From positions 1 through 5,355 of the forward strand of contig CAKKRA010000125.1 in assembly GCA_919902475.1 (NCBI GenBank): a stretch of 5,355 nt of DNA, given 5' to 3'. The translations under genes were made by a program, and so were the position numbers. This DNA is from Nitrospiria bacterium (GTDB taxonomy: Bacteria > Nitrospirota > CAKKRA01 > 9FT-COMBO-42-15). Positions within the stretch are counted from its first letter, which is position 1. The number at the start of each line of letters is the position of its first letter. Shown in pieces: positions 1-5,355 of this stretch. The notes under the pieces are model-generated. The model saw only the letters and a list, made by a program, of their open reading frames with translations, did no database searches and was not told the DNA's origin.

Positions 1-405
1 GCCATCTATAAAATCCTCAAACTTAATGCCCATAACATCCATGGTCATCTGGCATGGCCACATCTTTACTCCGCTCTCCATTGCACTCTCAATAAGCTGC
101 GGGATTGTGGCAACCTTTGCCTTAGACATCCAGCTCTTCATCATCATTGTTGCCATTGCTGTCATGCCGGGAAGTGCGCCAATTATATTTGGCATCGGTA
201 CAGGCATTGCAGGGTTTGCCAATGGTGGAACCTTTAATGAGTTCATAGTGCTCTTTTTGATTATGTTTAACCCGTAGAAGGTAAAAAATATCCCTGCCTC
301 CATGTCCATTGCAGCGGCAGTTGTTGAAAGGATTAGCGGTATATAAGCCATATCAAGCGTCCCCTTTGATGCAATAATTGCTATTCTCTTTTTTTTGTCA
401 GCCAT
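1..405 (-). CDS. dsrE2: DsrE2-type DsrE/DsrF/DsrH-like sulfur carrier protein (C terminus cut by window edge)
   Basis: Reading right to left from the ATG at 405-403, 135 codons run without a stop to the left edge, so the C terminus is missing, by my estimate 20-30 residues. The N terminus (KKKRIAIIASKGTLDMAYIP) is the Rossmann-like first strand and glycine turn of the DsrE superfamily. A Pro/Met-rich hydrophobic stretch follows at residues 59-93 (including LPGMTAMATMMM). The family hallmark CQMTMDVMGI is at 118-127, with C118 the likely persulfide-carrying cysteine. Methionine is very abundant (18 of 135), which is usual for this subfamily. DsrE2 proteins are known from rhd-tusA-dsrE2 clusters, where they take part in sulfane-sulfur trafficking; the hydrophobic stretch suggests membrane association. 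A Shine-Dalgarno GGGAG (412-416, minus strand) sits 6-7 bases before the start, and the gene begins 19 bases after tusA, so it is in the same operon. Family assignment is firm. The exact sulfur partner is inferred from the neighbour. Confidence 0.88.
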   Translation of the reverse strand, partial: MADKKKRIAIIASKGTLDMAYIPLILSTTAAAMDMEAGIFFTFYGLNIIKKSTMNSLKVPPLANPAMPVPMPNIIGALPGMTAMATMMMKSWMSKAKVATIPQLIESAMESGVKMWPCQMTMDVMGIKFEDFIDG

Positions 406-424
406 TTTAATCTCCCTTTAATTG

Positions 425-658
425 TTAAGATTTTTTAATAAAGAAAACATACGCCCCGCCTTCTTCTTTTGTACCGACAATCGGGTTGCCTGTCCTGTTT
501 GCCCATGCCTCCATGTCATTCTTTGAACCAGGGTCAGTAGCGATCATCTCAAGGATCTGCCCGCTCTTGAGCTCTTCTATTGCCTTCTTTGTCTTTAAAA
601 CAGGCAATGGACAGCTCAGTCCCTTACAGTCAAGAACCTTATCTGCTTTGATATCCAT
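425..658 (-). CDS. tusA: TusA/SirA/YedF-family sulfurtransferase
   Basis: This is a complete 77-residue protein, the normal length for the family. The defining CPxP motif is C16-P17-L18-P19 in the context DCKGLSCPLPVLKTKKAI, where C16 accepts sulfur as a persulfide at the start of helix 1. A second cysteine, C11, lies five residues before it. The C-terminal half shows the typical pattern of a short strand, ATDPGSKNDMEAW (residues 40-52) and a final strand ending in YVFFIKKS. It is a small cytoplasmic sulfur carrier that receives persulfide from rhodanese- or DsrE-type donors and hands it on, for tRNA thiolation, cofactor synthesis or, as the dsrE2 neighbour suggests, dissimilatory or detoxifying sulfur flow. 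The start ATG (658-656) follows an exceptionally G-rich ribosome site (seven G then AG, 665-673) at good spacing. It lies 44 bases downstream of arsR and 19 bases upstream of dsrE2. Which of the many TusA paralogue roles applies cannot be read from sequence alone. Confidence 0.93.
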   Translation of the reverse strand: MDIKADKVLDCKGLSCPLPVLKTKKAIEELKSGQILEMIATDPGSKNDMEAWANRTGNPIVGTKEEGGAYVFFIKKS

Positions 659-664
659 ACTCTT

Positions 665-673
665 CTCCCCCCC
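665..673 (-). promoter_or_regulatory. Strong ribosome binding site of tusA
   Basis: On the minus strand a run of seven G followed by AG ends six bases before the tusA ATG. It is much more G-rich than the sites of its neighbours (GGGAG for dsrE2, GAGGAG for arsR) and may set a high translation level for the small sulfur carrier within the operon. Confidence 0.6.
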
Positions 674-702
674 TTTCTTTTTAATTTCGGATTTTGGATT
701 TA

Positions 703-1086
703 TTAATATCCCTCTGCCATCTTTTCTGCAGAAATCTTGCCTGCAATCCTGCCCTTTCCAACAGTTGATTTGAATTCCATAAGCAGTTTCACAAGATTCT
801 TATCTTTCAAAAAATAGCAAACATAGTTTTCCCTTCTTGTGAAATCAATTATCCCTGTATTTCTAAGAATTGCGAGATGCTGGGAGACATTTGCCTGCCT
901 CCTGCCGAGGAATTCTGTAAGGTTTTTTACGCAGATTTCCTTGCTGGAAAGTATATGACAGAGTATTTCAAGTCTTACTGGATTGGAAAGTATCTTAAAC
1001 AGCTTTGCAGCATCCTTACAGACGCCTTTAAGCTCCTCGCTTTGACGGGCAGGATTTACGATTTCGAGCTCCTCAACCTTAGCCAT
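703..1086 (-). CDS. ArsR-family winged-helix repressor, possible persulfide or thiol sensor
   Basis: This 127-residue protein has one ArsR/SmtB winged-helix domain. The signature LSNPVRLEILCHIL is at 33-46, the recognition region RRQANVSQHLAILRNTGII at 62-80, and the beta wing with FTRRENYVCYFLKD at 82-95. Cysteines are C23, C43, C52 and C90. C43, in EILCHIL, sits where BigR and SqrR persulfide sensors carry their N-proximal reactive cysteine. The partner cysteine expected near the end of the C-terminal helix is absent. C52 matches the first cysteine of the ELCVCDLC arsenic site, but the other two are replaced (K54, T57), and no His/Asp alpha-5 metal site is visible. Arsenic or zinc sensing is therefore unlikely. 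It is the first gene of an operon with tusA and dsrE2, has a GAGGAG ribosome site, and has a palindromic operator candidate in its leader. Autoregulated repression relieved by sulfane sulfur is inferred from this context. The family is firm; the ligand is not proven. Confidence 0.92.
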   Translation of the reverse strand: MAKVEELEIVNPARQSEELKGVCKDAAKLFKILSNPVRLEILCHILSSKEICVKNLTEFLGRRQANVSQHLAILRNTGIIDFTRRENYVCYFLKDKNLVKLLMEFKSTVGKGRIAGKISAEKMAEGY

Positions 1087-1090
1087 TTAT

Positions 1091-1096
1091 CTCCTC
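1091..1096 (-). promoter_or_regulatory. Ribosome binding site of the arsR-type gene
   Basis: GAGGAG on the minus strand lies 4-6 bases before the ATG at 1086-1084. It supports that start, which also gives a full-length N-terminal helix for the repressor. Confidence 0.7.
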
Positions 1097-1098
1097 AT

Positions 1099-1114
1099 AT
1101 TCGAATATATGAAT
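1099..1114 (-). promoter_or_regulatory. Putative ArsR-type operator, ATTC-N8-GAAT
   Basis: The inverted repeat ATTC (1099-1102), eight bases, GAAT (1111-1114) lies in the leader of the repressor gene, roughly +8 to +23 from the predicted transcription start. A third half-site, GAAT at 1103-1106, abuts the first and makes a perfect 12-base palindrome, ATATTCGAATAT, at 1097-1108. From memory, ATTC-N8-GAAT is the pattern of BigR/SqrR-type operators. Its position means a bound repressor would block initiation or early elongation, consistent with autorepression. Confidence 0.6.
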
Positions 1115-1128
1115 ATATATATATTATT

Positions 1129-1157
1129 ATAATACATGTTTGGATTGCAGGTGTCAA
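1129..1157 (-). promoter_or_regulatory. Sigma-70-type promoter of the arsR-tusA-dsrE2 operon
   Basis: On the minus strand a perfect -35 TTGACA (1157-1152) is followed by a 17-base spacer and the -10 hexamer TATTAT (1134-1129). A TATAAT in an alternative register starts three bases further on. The predicted start of transcription is near 1122, which gives a leader of about 36 bases. The -35 box lies only 12 bases beyond the stop codon of the upstream kinase gene, so the sulfur operon has its own promoter although it lies on the same strand. Confidence 0.75.
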
Positions 1158-1168
1158 GCCTTTTCATA

Positions 1169-3910
1169 TTATTCAGGGATGGAAATCTCAAGCCATGTTA
1201 TCTTGTCTTCTGTATCATTTTTTACAGAGATGGAGCCGCCGTGGGCTTCTATAATAGTTTTTGCATCTGAAAGGCCGACACATATCTTTGGGCTTATATC
1301 ATAATCACCTTTTGGAACAAAAAATGAATATGCCATGCCGCCAAATTCATTGTCGCATTTATTGCCAATGGAAATAATATATCTTCTGCCGATTGATTTT
1401 AGCTCTACGATAACATTGCCATCCATCGGCGAATACCGCACAGCATTATTGATTATATTAATCAATATGCCCCTTAACAGCTCTTTATCTGCAGTAATCT
1501 TATACCCAAACGACCATTCACATCTGAAATCTATCTTCACCTTTTTGGCCTCTGTTTCTGACGACATCATATAGATAATGCCGTGCAGCATTTTGTATAA
1601 ATCAAAGCTTGTCTTTTTTAATGCAATATCTGATATTATCCTCTCAGGGATTATAAAGTTGAATCTGCTTCCCTTTCCAAGCTCGCTCTCCACCCATATC
1701 CTTCCTTTATGAAGCTCAATATATTTTTTTACAATAGCAAGGCCGAGGCCTGTGCCCTGATACTGCTTTGTGTACGAGCTGTCAACCTGCTCAAAGGCGT
1801 CAAATATGCGGTCAATGTCCTCTTTTTTGATGCCTATTCCGCTGTCCTCTATAGATACATATATATAATTTAAATCGTCTTTATAATGAATATCATGCGG
1901 GAGGTTAAAATCATTTTCTTTAGATGCCTTAGAACGAAGCGCAGATGGCTGGATAAGCCTTGCCCTAACCTTTACAGTGCCGGCCATTGGCGTAAATTTG
2001 ACTGCATTGCTCAAAAGATTATCAATAACCTCTTTGAGTTTAACGCTGTCGGCAGCAATCTCAGGCAGTTTATCTTTAAATTCAGTTATTAATTTAATCT
2101 CCTTTTTTGATACAATCGGAAGAAACTCCTCAACAGCATCCCTCAATAAATCAGAAATAGAAAATTCGCTTACAGTAACAGGCATCTTTCCTGCGTCAAT
2201 CTTTGACAGGTCAAGCACATTATTTATCAGATGCAAAAGGTGCTTGCTGCTCTTCTGGATAGTATTCAGGTATTTATCCTGCTTATCAGTAAGCTCTCCA
2301 AAATCCTTGTTGCCGAGCAGTTCTGAAAAACCTATTATAGAGCTGAGCGGCGTCCTTAGTTCATGGCTGACATTGGCAATAAAGAGCGATTTCAACCTTG
2401 CAACCTCTTTTGTTTTTTCGTGTTCTTTTTTAAGCTCAATATATGCCTTTGCAAGCTCGTCTGTCCTCTCCCTTACCTTGTTTTCCAATTCACCCTTAAG
2501 CATCTGAAGATCTGTATAAGATAATGAGTTGCTCAGCGCAACAGCAGCCTCTATCCTGAACATTGAAAGGAGTTTTATGTCTGAAATGGTAAAGGGACTA
2601 AGGCTTCCCTTTTTCCCAAGTGTTATCAAACCCAGAAGCCTGCCGTAAAATACAAGCGGTATGCATATCTTTGCATTAAGGCTGTCAAAGTATATCATGG
2701 CTTTATCTTTTATATCAGCATGTTCAGGGTCAATCTGAATCTGCTCCACCTCTATTACATCATCATAATCTCTAAGCCATTTCAGAAGCACAGCATCAGG
2801 AAGGTAATTTTTGTTTTTAATAATGCTGCTGCCAATGCCTTTTGTCAGCATACATTTCTTGTAATCCTCATCAAATAGAATTATGAATGTATCAGCGTAA
2901 AATACCTCAGCAAGGGTGTTGATAATCTTATCTGCAAGATCCTCTACGCCTTTTATCAGGGAAATATCCTTTATAAACCTGATGAATACAGCCTCTGCGC
3001 CATATTTCTTCCTTTGAAAAAAATGGTCTAATTTCGGCTGTAACCAATTATAGAAAGACAGGAGGCCAAAAAACATAACTGAATAAAAGATTATCTGCTG
3101 TAGAGTGGTTAATGTCTGAAGCCATACTCTTAAAGTAATAGCAAGAAGGCCTATTGAAACAATAATGGTAATAGAGGAAGTTAGCCATAATAATGTCTTG
3201 TGTGCAACTGTTTCAATATCAAGAAGCCTGTGACGGACAATGGTATATGCCATAATCACAGCAAGTGCGTCCACAAAAAGATAGCCGAACTGATAGAGCT
3301 CATATCTTGACATGGCAATAAAATCACTTGAACCTGCTGTAGCAACGAGGAGTCCCACAAAAAGATATTTCAGCTTAAGTCGTTCTGCATCAGTAACTGC
3401 CCTTCTGTAACCGAGATAGAAGTTTAACAAAAGGGCTGCTGCATAAATATAAAAAAAGATTAAATAATAGGCCCCTAACGGCCCGAGGAGAGCCGAATGG
3501 CCCCAGTATACCCTTTTCATGTCAGAGAAGACATATCCTGTGCTTACCTGCATAATACAGAATATTGCGCCGATGATATAACCGAGGATTACAAATTTCC
3601 TCTGGTTTTTAAGATTAAATATCAGCACAGAAAAGTAGTATGGATGGATATGAATAAAAGAGAGGCCCAAAAAGAGAATGTATCTTCCCCACCAATAGGC
3701 AATATCATTGCTTACCGCGGAGTGAAAAAAGAAGCTGCTGATCTGCCATATTGCAATGCTCACTGTAAAAATAAAAAATACAATATGCTTTAAGTCCCTG
3801 ATATTCTTAGAAAGGACAAAGATGCCTAATAGCAGTATCGCAAGTCCTGTAATTAGAGGCGGAATTGCATGGGGATTATATATATAATTTGAAAGCGATA
3901 ATATTTCCAT
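1169..3910 (-). CDS. 7TM-GAF membrane histidine kinase with tandem C-terminal HATPase domains
   Basis: This is a 913-residue sensor kinase. Residues 1-230 form a multi-pass N-terminal sensor (hydrophobic segments near 16-34, 42-62, 75-98, 105-123, 144-166, 181-199, 206-224) ending in AYTIVRHRLLDIE, typical of HisKA_7TM-type kinases. Two further helices lie near 240-260 and 271-290. A GAF-like domain spans about 317-462, then a signalling coiled coil about 464-508. HisKA carries FIANVSHELRTP with phospho-acceptor H516. The first HATPase is complete: N box N631/N635, DSGIGI at 689-694, FDAFEQ at 703-708 and GTGLGL at 719-724. A second HATPase-like domain (about 763-913) has its own N box (N818/N822) but lacks the DxGxG motif. 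No receiver domain is fused and no response regulator lies nearby. The ATG at 3910 is the only usable start after the in-frame stop at 3928-3926, although its ribosome site is weak. The signal sensed is unknown. Confidence 0.93.
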   Translation of the reverse strand: MEILSLSNYIYNPHAIPPLITGLAILLLGIFVLSKNIRDLKHIVFFIFTVSIAIWQISSFFFHSAVSNDIAYWWGRYILFLGLSFIHIHPYYFSVLIFNLKNQRKFVILGYIIGAIFCIMQVSTGYVFSDMKRVYWGHSALLGPLGAYYLIFFYIYAAALLLNFYLGYRRAVTDAERLKLKYLFVGLLVATAGSSDFIAMSRYELYQFGYLFVDALAVIMAYTIVRHRLLDIETVAHKTLLWLTSSITIIVSIGLLAITLRVWLQTLTTLQQIIFYSVMFFGLLSFYNWLQPKLDHFFQRKKYGAEAVFIRFIKDISLIKGVEDLADKIINTLAEVFYADTFIILFDEDYKKCMLTKGIGSSIIKNKNYLPDAVLLKWLRDYDDVIEVEQIQIDPEHADIKDKAMIYFDSLNAKICIPLVFYGRLLGLITLGKKGSLSPFTISDIKLLSMFRIEAAVALSNSLSYTDLQMLKGELENKVRERTDELAKAYIELKKEHEKTKEVARLKSLFIANVSHELRTPLSSIIGFSELLGNKDFGELTDKQDKYLNTIQKSSKHLLHLINNVLDLSKIDAGKMPVTVSEFSISDLLRDAVEEFLPIVSKKEIKLITEFKDKLPEIAADSVKLKEVIDNLLSNAVKFTPMAGTVKVRARLIQPSALRSKASKENDFNLPHDIHYKDDLNYIYVSIEDSGIGIKKEDIDRIFDAFEQVDSSYTKQYQGTGLGLAIVKKYIELHKGRIWVESELGKGSRFNFIIPERIISDIALKKTSFDLYKMLHGIIYMMSSETEAKKVKIDFRCEWSFGYKITADKELLRGILINIINNAVRYSPMDGNVIVELKSIGRRYIISIGNKCDNEFGGMAYSFFVPKGDYDISPKICVGLSDAKTIIEAHGGSISVKNDTEDKITWLEISIPE

Positions 3911-3944
3911 AAGTATCTTGTAAACTCATTATTACAATGTCTTA

Positions 3945-3973
3945 ATTATATACTTGATTATTTATTAAATCAA
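3945..3973 (-). promoter_or_regulatory. Promoter of the histidine kinase gene
   Basis: On the minus strand a -35 TTGATT (3973-3968), a 17-base spacer and a perfect -10 TATAAT (3950-3945) lie upstream of the kinase start. The predicted transcript begins near 3938 with a leader of about 28 bases. The -35 box is one arm of an inverted repeat, so binding of a regulator there would compete with RNA polymerase. Confidence 0.65.
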
Positions 3974-3974
3974 G
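3953..3974. repeat. Inverted repeat CTTGATT/AATCAAG in the divergent intergenic region
   Basis: A perfect 7-base inverted repeat, CTTGATT at 3953-3959 and AATCAAG at 3968-3974, is separated by eight A/T bases. It is not followed by a T-run in either direction as a terminator would need, and it covers the -35 box and part of the spacer of the kinase promoter. A regulator-binding site is the better guess. Which protein binds it, if any, is unknown. Confidence 0.45.
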
Positions 3975-3986
3975 ACATGAAACAGA

Positions 3987-4015
3987 TTGAAATTTTCCCA
4001 AAATAATGGCATAGT
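3987..4015 (+). promoter_or_regulatory. Candidate promoter of the beta-CASP nuclease gene
   Basis: A -35 TTGAAA (3987-3992), 17-base spacer and -10 CATAGT (4010-4015, four of six consensus bases) precede the plus-strand gene. Transcription would begin near 4022. It is weaker than the two minus-strand promoters, but it is the best match in the 138-base gap, and nothing upstream on this strand could supply a transcript. Confidence 0.4.
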
Positions 4016-4035
4016 TAAAGAAATTAAATATTCTC

Positions 4036-4041
4036 AAAGGA
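4036..4041 (+). promoter_or_regulatory. Ribosome binding site that fixes the TTG start of the nuclease
   Basis: AAAGGA lies seven bases before TTG 4049-4051. There is no ATG or GTG in frame between the upstream stop at 4025-4027 and this codon, so the site and the conserved N-terminal sequence together decide the start. Confidence 0.65.
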
Positions 4042-4048
4042 TAACAAC

Positions 4049-5355
4049 TTGAAGATACAATTCTTAGGCAGTGTAAGAACAGTAACAGGCGCATGTTTTT
4101 ATATCCATGCATCCGGCATCCAAATACTTATTGACTGCGGCATGTTTCAGGGGCAGGATGCCAACAGGATAAACAGAGAGCCATTTTCATTCAATCCTTC
4201 AGAGATAGACTGCTTATTCCTCACACATGCGCATATTGACCACATCGGCCTTGTGCCAAGATTAATTAAGGAAGGCTTTAAAGGAAAGATTATAGCAACA
4301 CCTGCGACAGCAGACCTCGCAGAAATAATGCTCTATGACTCTGCACATATTCACGAGGCAGATGCCCAATGGCAGACAAAGAGGGCATTAAGGCAGGGAA
4401 GGGAACCTGTATCACCATTATATACCATAGATGATGTAAAGGCAGCAATCCCATTCTTTAATAGGGTTCCATACAAAAAGATTGAACATGCAGGAAAAGG
4501 GATAAAATATAGGTTTCTTGATGCAGGCCATATCCTCGGCTCAGCAAGCCTTGAAACCTGGTTTCAGGAGAGCGCTAAAGAAAAGAAGATTGTATTTTCC
4601 GGCGACATTGGAAGAAAGGGGAATCCAATTATAAATGACCCGTCTCTGATTGCAGAAGCAGACAATGTTGTTATAGAGTCAACTTATGGAAACAGGCTGC
4701 ACAAGGCAATGGATAAAACTGTTGATGAACTTGTTGAGGCAATAAAGGTTACATTCAAAAGGGGCGGCAATGTCATTATTCCATCCTTTGCTGTTGGAAG
4801 GACGCAGGATTTATTATATATACTTAACAGGCTTGTCCGCGAGGAAAGGCTGTATAATATCAATATATATATTGACAGCCCTTTAGCAGAGGAGGCAACA
4901 AAGGCATATCTGGCGCACCCGGAGTGTTTTGATGAAGAGGCAAGGAGGCTGCTAAATGAAAAGGCCTCAAAGGATGCAATAAGGATTAAATTTGTAAATT
5001 CTGTGCAGGAATCTATTGCATTAAACAATATTAAATCCCATGCAATAATCATTGCAGGAAGCGGCATGTGCGAAGGCGGTAGAATAAACCATCACCTTAA
5101 GCATAATCTATGGAGGCAGGAGTGCAGTATTGTTTTTGTAGGCTTTCAGGCAAATGGCACACTCGGAAGAAGAATCGTTGACAGAGAAAAAATAGTCCGC
5201 ATCTATGGTGAAGACATTGCAGTAGCTGCAAAGATATACACAATCGGCGGATTCTCTGCCCATGCTGACCAGAGAGAGCTTTTACAGTGGCTCTCTGCAT
5301 TTAAAAACAACCCTCAGATATTTGTGGTGCATGGCGAAGAAGAAACATCATTGCA
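4049..5355 (+). CDS. MBL-fold/beta-CASP RNA-processing nuclease (CPSF/Ysh1-like; 3' end cut by window edge)
   Basis: From a TTG start, 435 codons plus two bases run open to the right edge. TTG is chosen because the conserved family N terminus (KIQFLGSVRTVTGACF) begins right after it, AAAGGA (4036-4041) lies seven bases upstream, and an in-frame TAA at 4025-4027 leaves no ATG alternative. The metallo-beta-lactamase motifs are all visible: HAHIDH at 60-65, GHILGSA with H161, SGDIGR with D186, and a late VHGE with H428. The beta-CASP motifs are also present: EST with E210 (motif A), GSGMCEGGRINHHLKH at 337-352 (motif B), and GGFSAHAD with H405 (motif C). The protein is therefore probably a two-zinc endo/exoribonuclease of the COG1236 type (Thermus TTHA0252-like), acting on RNA in the cytoplasm. 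By family length it should end some 20-35 residues past the edge. It is transcribed divergently from the kinase. The substrate RNA is unknown. Confidence 0.93.
   Translation, partial: MKIQFLGSVRTVTGACFYIHASGIQILIDCGMFQGQDANRINREPFSFNPSEIDCLFLTHAHIDHIGLVPRLIKEGFKGKIIATPATADLAEIMLYDSAHIHEADAQWQTKRALRQGREPVSPLYTIDDVKAAIPFFNRVPYKKIEHAGKGIKYRFLDAGHILGSASLETWFQESAKEKKIVFSGDIGRKGNPIINDPSLIAEADNVVIESTYGNRLHKAMDKTVDELVEAIKVTFKRGGNVIIPSFAVGRTQDLLYILNRLVREERLYNINIYIDSPLAEEATKAYLAHPECFDEEARRLLNEKASKDAIRIKFVNSVQESIALNNIKSHAIIIAGSGMCEGGRINHHLKHNLWRQECSIVFVGFQANGTLGRRIVDREKIVRIYGEDIAVAAKIYTIGGFSAHADQRELLQWLSAFKNNPQIFVVHGEEETSL

Noticed and set aside
703..1086. Interpretation of the repressor as an arsenic or zinc sensor.
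   Set aside because: Only one of the three CxCxxC-type arsenic ligands remains (C52), the C-terminal helix lacks the His/Asp metal ligands, and the operon encodes sulfur carriers rather than arsenic or metal resistance.
1107..1134. The alternating AT tract as a tandem repeat or replication-type unwinding element.
   Set aside because: It is short and fully explained by the AT-rich -10 region and operator half-sites of the operon promoter.
877..1254. Plus-strand open frame of 125 codons opposite the arsR-type gene and its promoter.
   Set aside because: It lies antisense to a clear ArsR protein and crosses its promoter, has no good ribosome site, and its translation resembles no family. It is a shadow frame.
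1977..2507. Plus-strand open frame of 176 codons inside the kinase gene.
   Set aside because: It is antisense to the HisKA/HATPase-coding part. Its Ser/Leu-rich translation is typical of a reverse-strand shadow of conserved coding sequence.
3953..3974. The inverted repeat as an intrinsic terminator.
   Set aside because: The stem is only seven AT-rich pairs, no T-run follows on either strand, and it lies between two divergent gene starts where no transcript needs to end.
4684..5067. Minus-strand open frame of 127 codons inside the nuclease gene.
   Set aside because: It is antisense to the beta-CASP domain with intact catalytic motifs. No ribosome site or family match supports it.

Overview
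The window looks like part of an AT-rich bacterial chromosome. Codon use favours ATA, AGA and AGG, promoters are of the sigma-70 type (TTGACA/TATAAT-like), and Shine-Dalgarno sites are clear. The gene set (TusA and DsrE2 sulfur carriers, a persulfide-sensor-like ArsR repressor, a 7TM-GAF hybrid-free histidine kinase and a beta-CASP RNase) would fit a sulfur-metabolising, possibly anaerobic Gram-negative lineage such as Nitrospirota or a deltaproteobacterial-type group. That placement is inference; no marker gene fixes it. No RNA genes, CRISPR arrays, insertion sequences or phage genes were seen.

Layout. Positions 1-1086 (minus strand) hold a compact three-gene sulfur cassette transcribed right to left: an ArsR-family repressor (703-1086), a TusA-like sulfurtransferase (425-658) and a DsrE2-type DsrE/DsrF/DsrH-like protein (1-405, cut by the left edge). 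Spacers of 44 and 19 bases, each with a good ribosome site, indicate one operon. Its promoter (-35 TTGACA, 17-base spacer, -10 TATTAT) lies in the 82-base gap at 1087-1168. Just downstream of the predicted transcription start is an ATTC-N8-GAAT inverted repeat. I recall this pattern as that of operators of BigR/SqrR-type persulfide-responsive ArsR proteins.

Positions 1169-3910 (minus strand) encode one 913-residue membrane histidine kinase: a multi-pass 7TM-type sensor, two more membrane helices, GAF, coiled coil, HisKA with H516, a complete HATPase, and then a second, degenerate HATPase-like domain at the C terminus. It has its own promoter (TTGATT-N17-TATAAT) overlapped by a 7-base inverted repeat. 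No response regulator is present in the window.

Positions 3911-4048 are a divergent intergenic region carrying promoters in both directions. From 4049 (TTG start, plus strand) to the right edge runs an MBL-fold/beta-CASP RNA-processing nuclease with all catalytic motifs visible. It lacks only its extreme C terminus because of the window boundary.

Working model (inference). When sulfane sulfur rises, the ArsR-like repressor is modified on cysteine and releases the promoter. TusA and DsrE2 are then made and pass persulfide sulfur to downstream enzymes outside the window. The kinase and RNase are probably independent units that neighbour this cassette.
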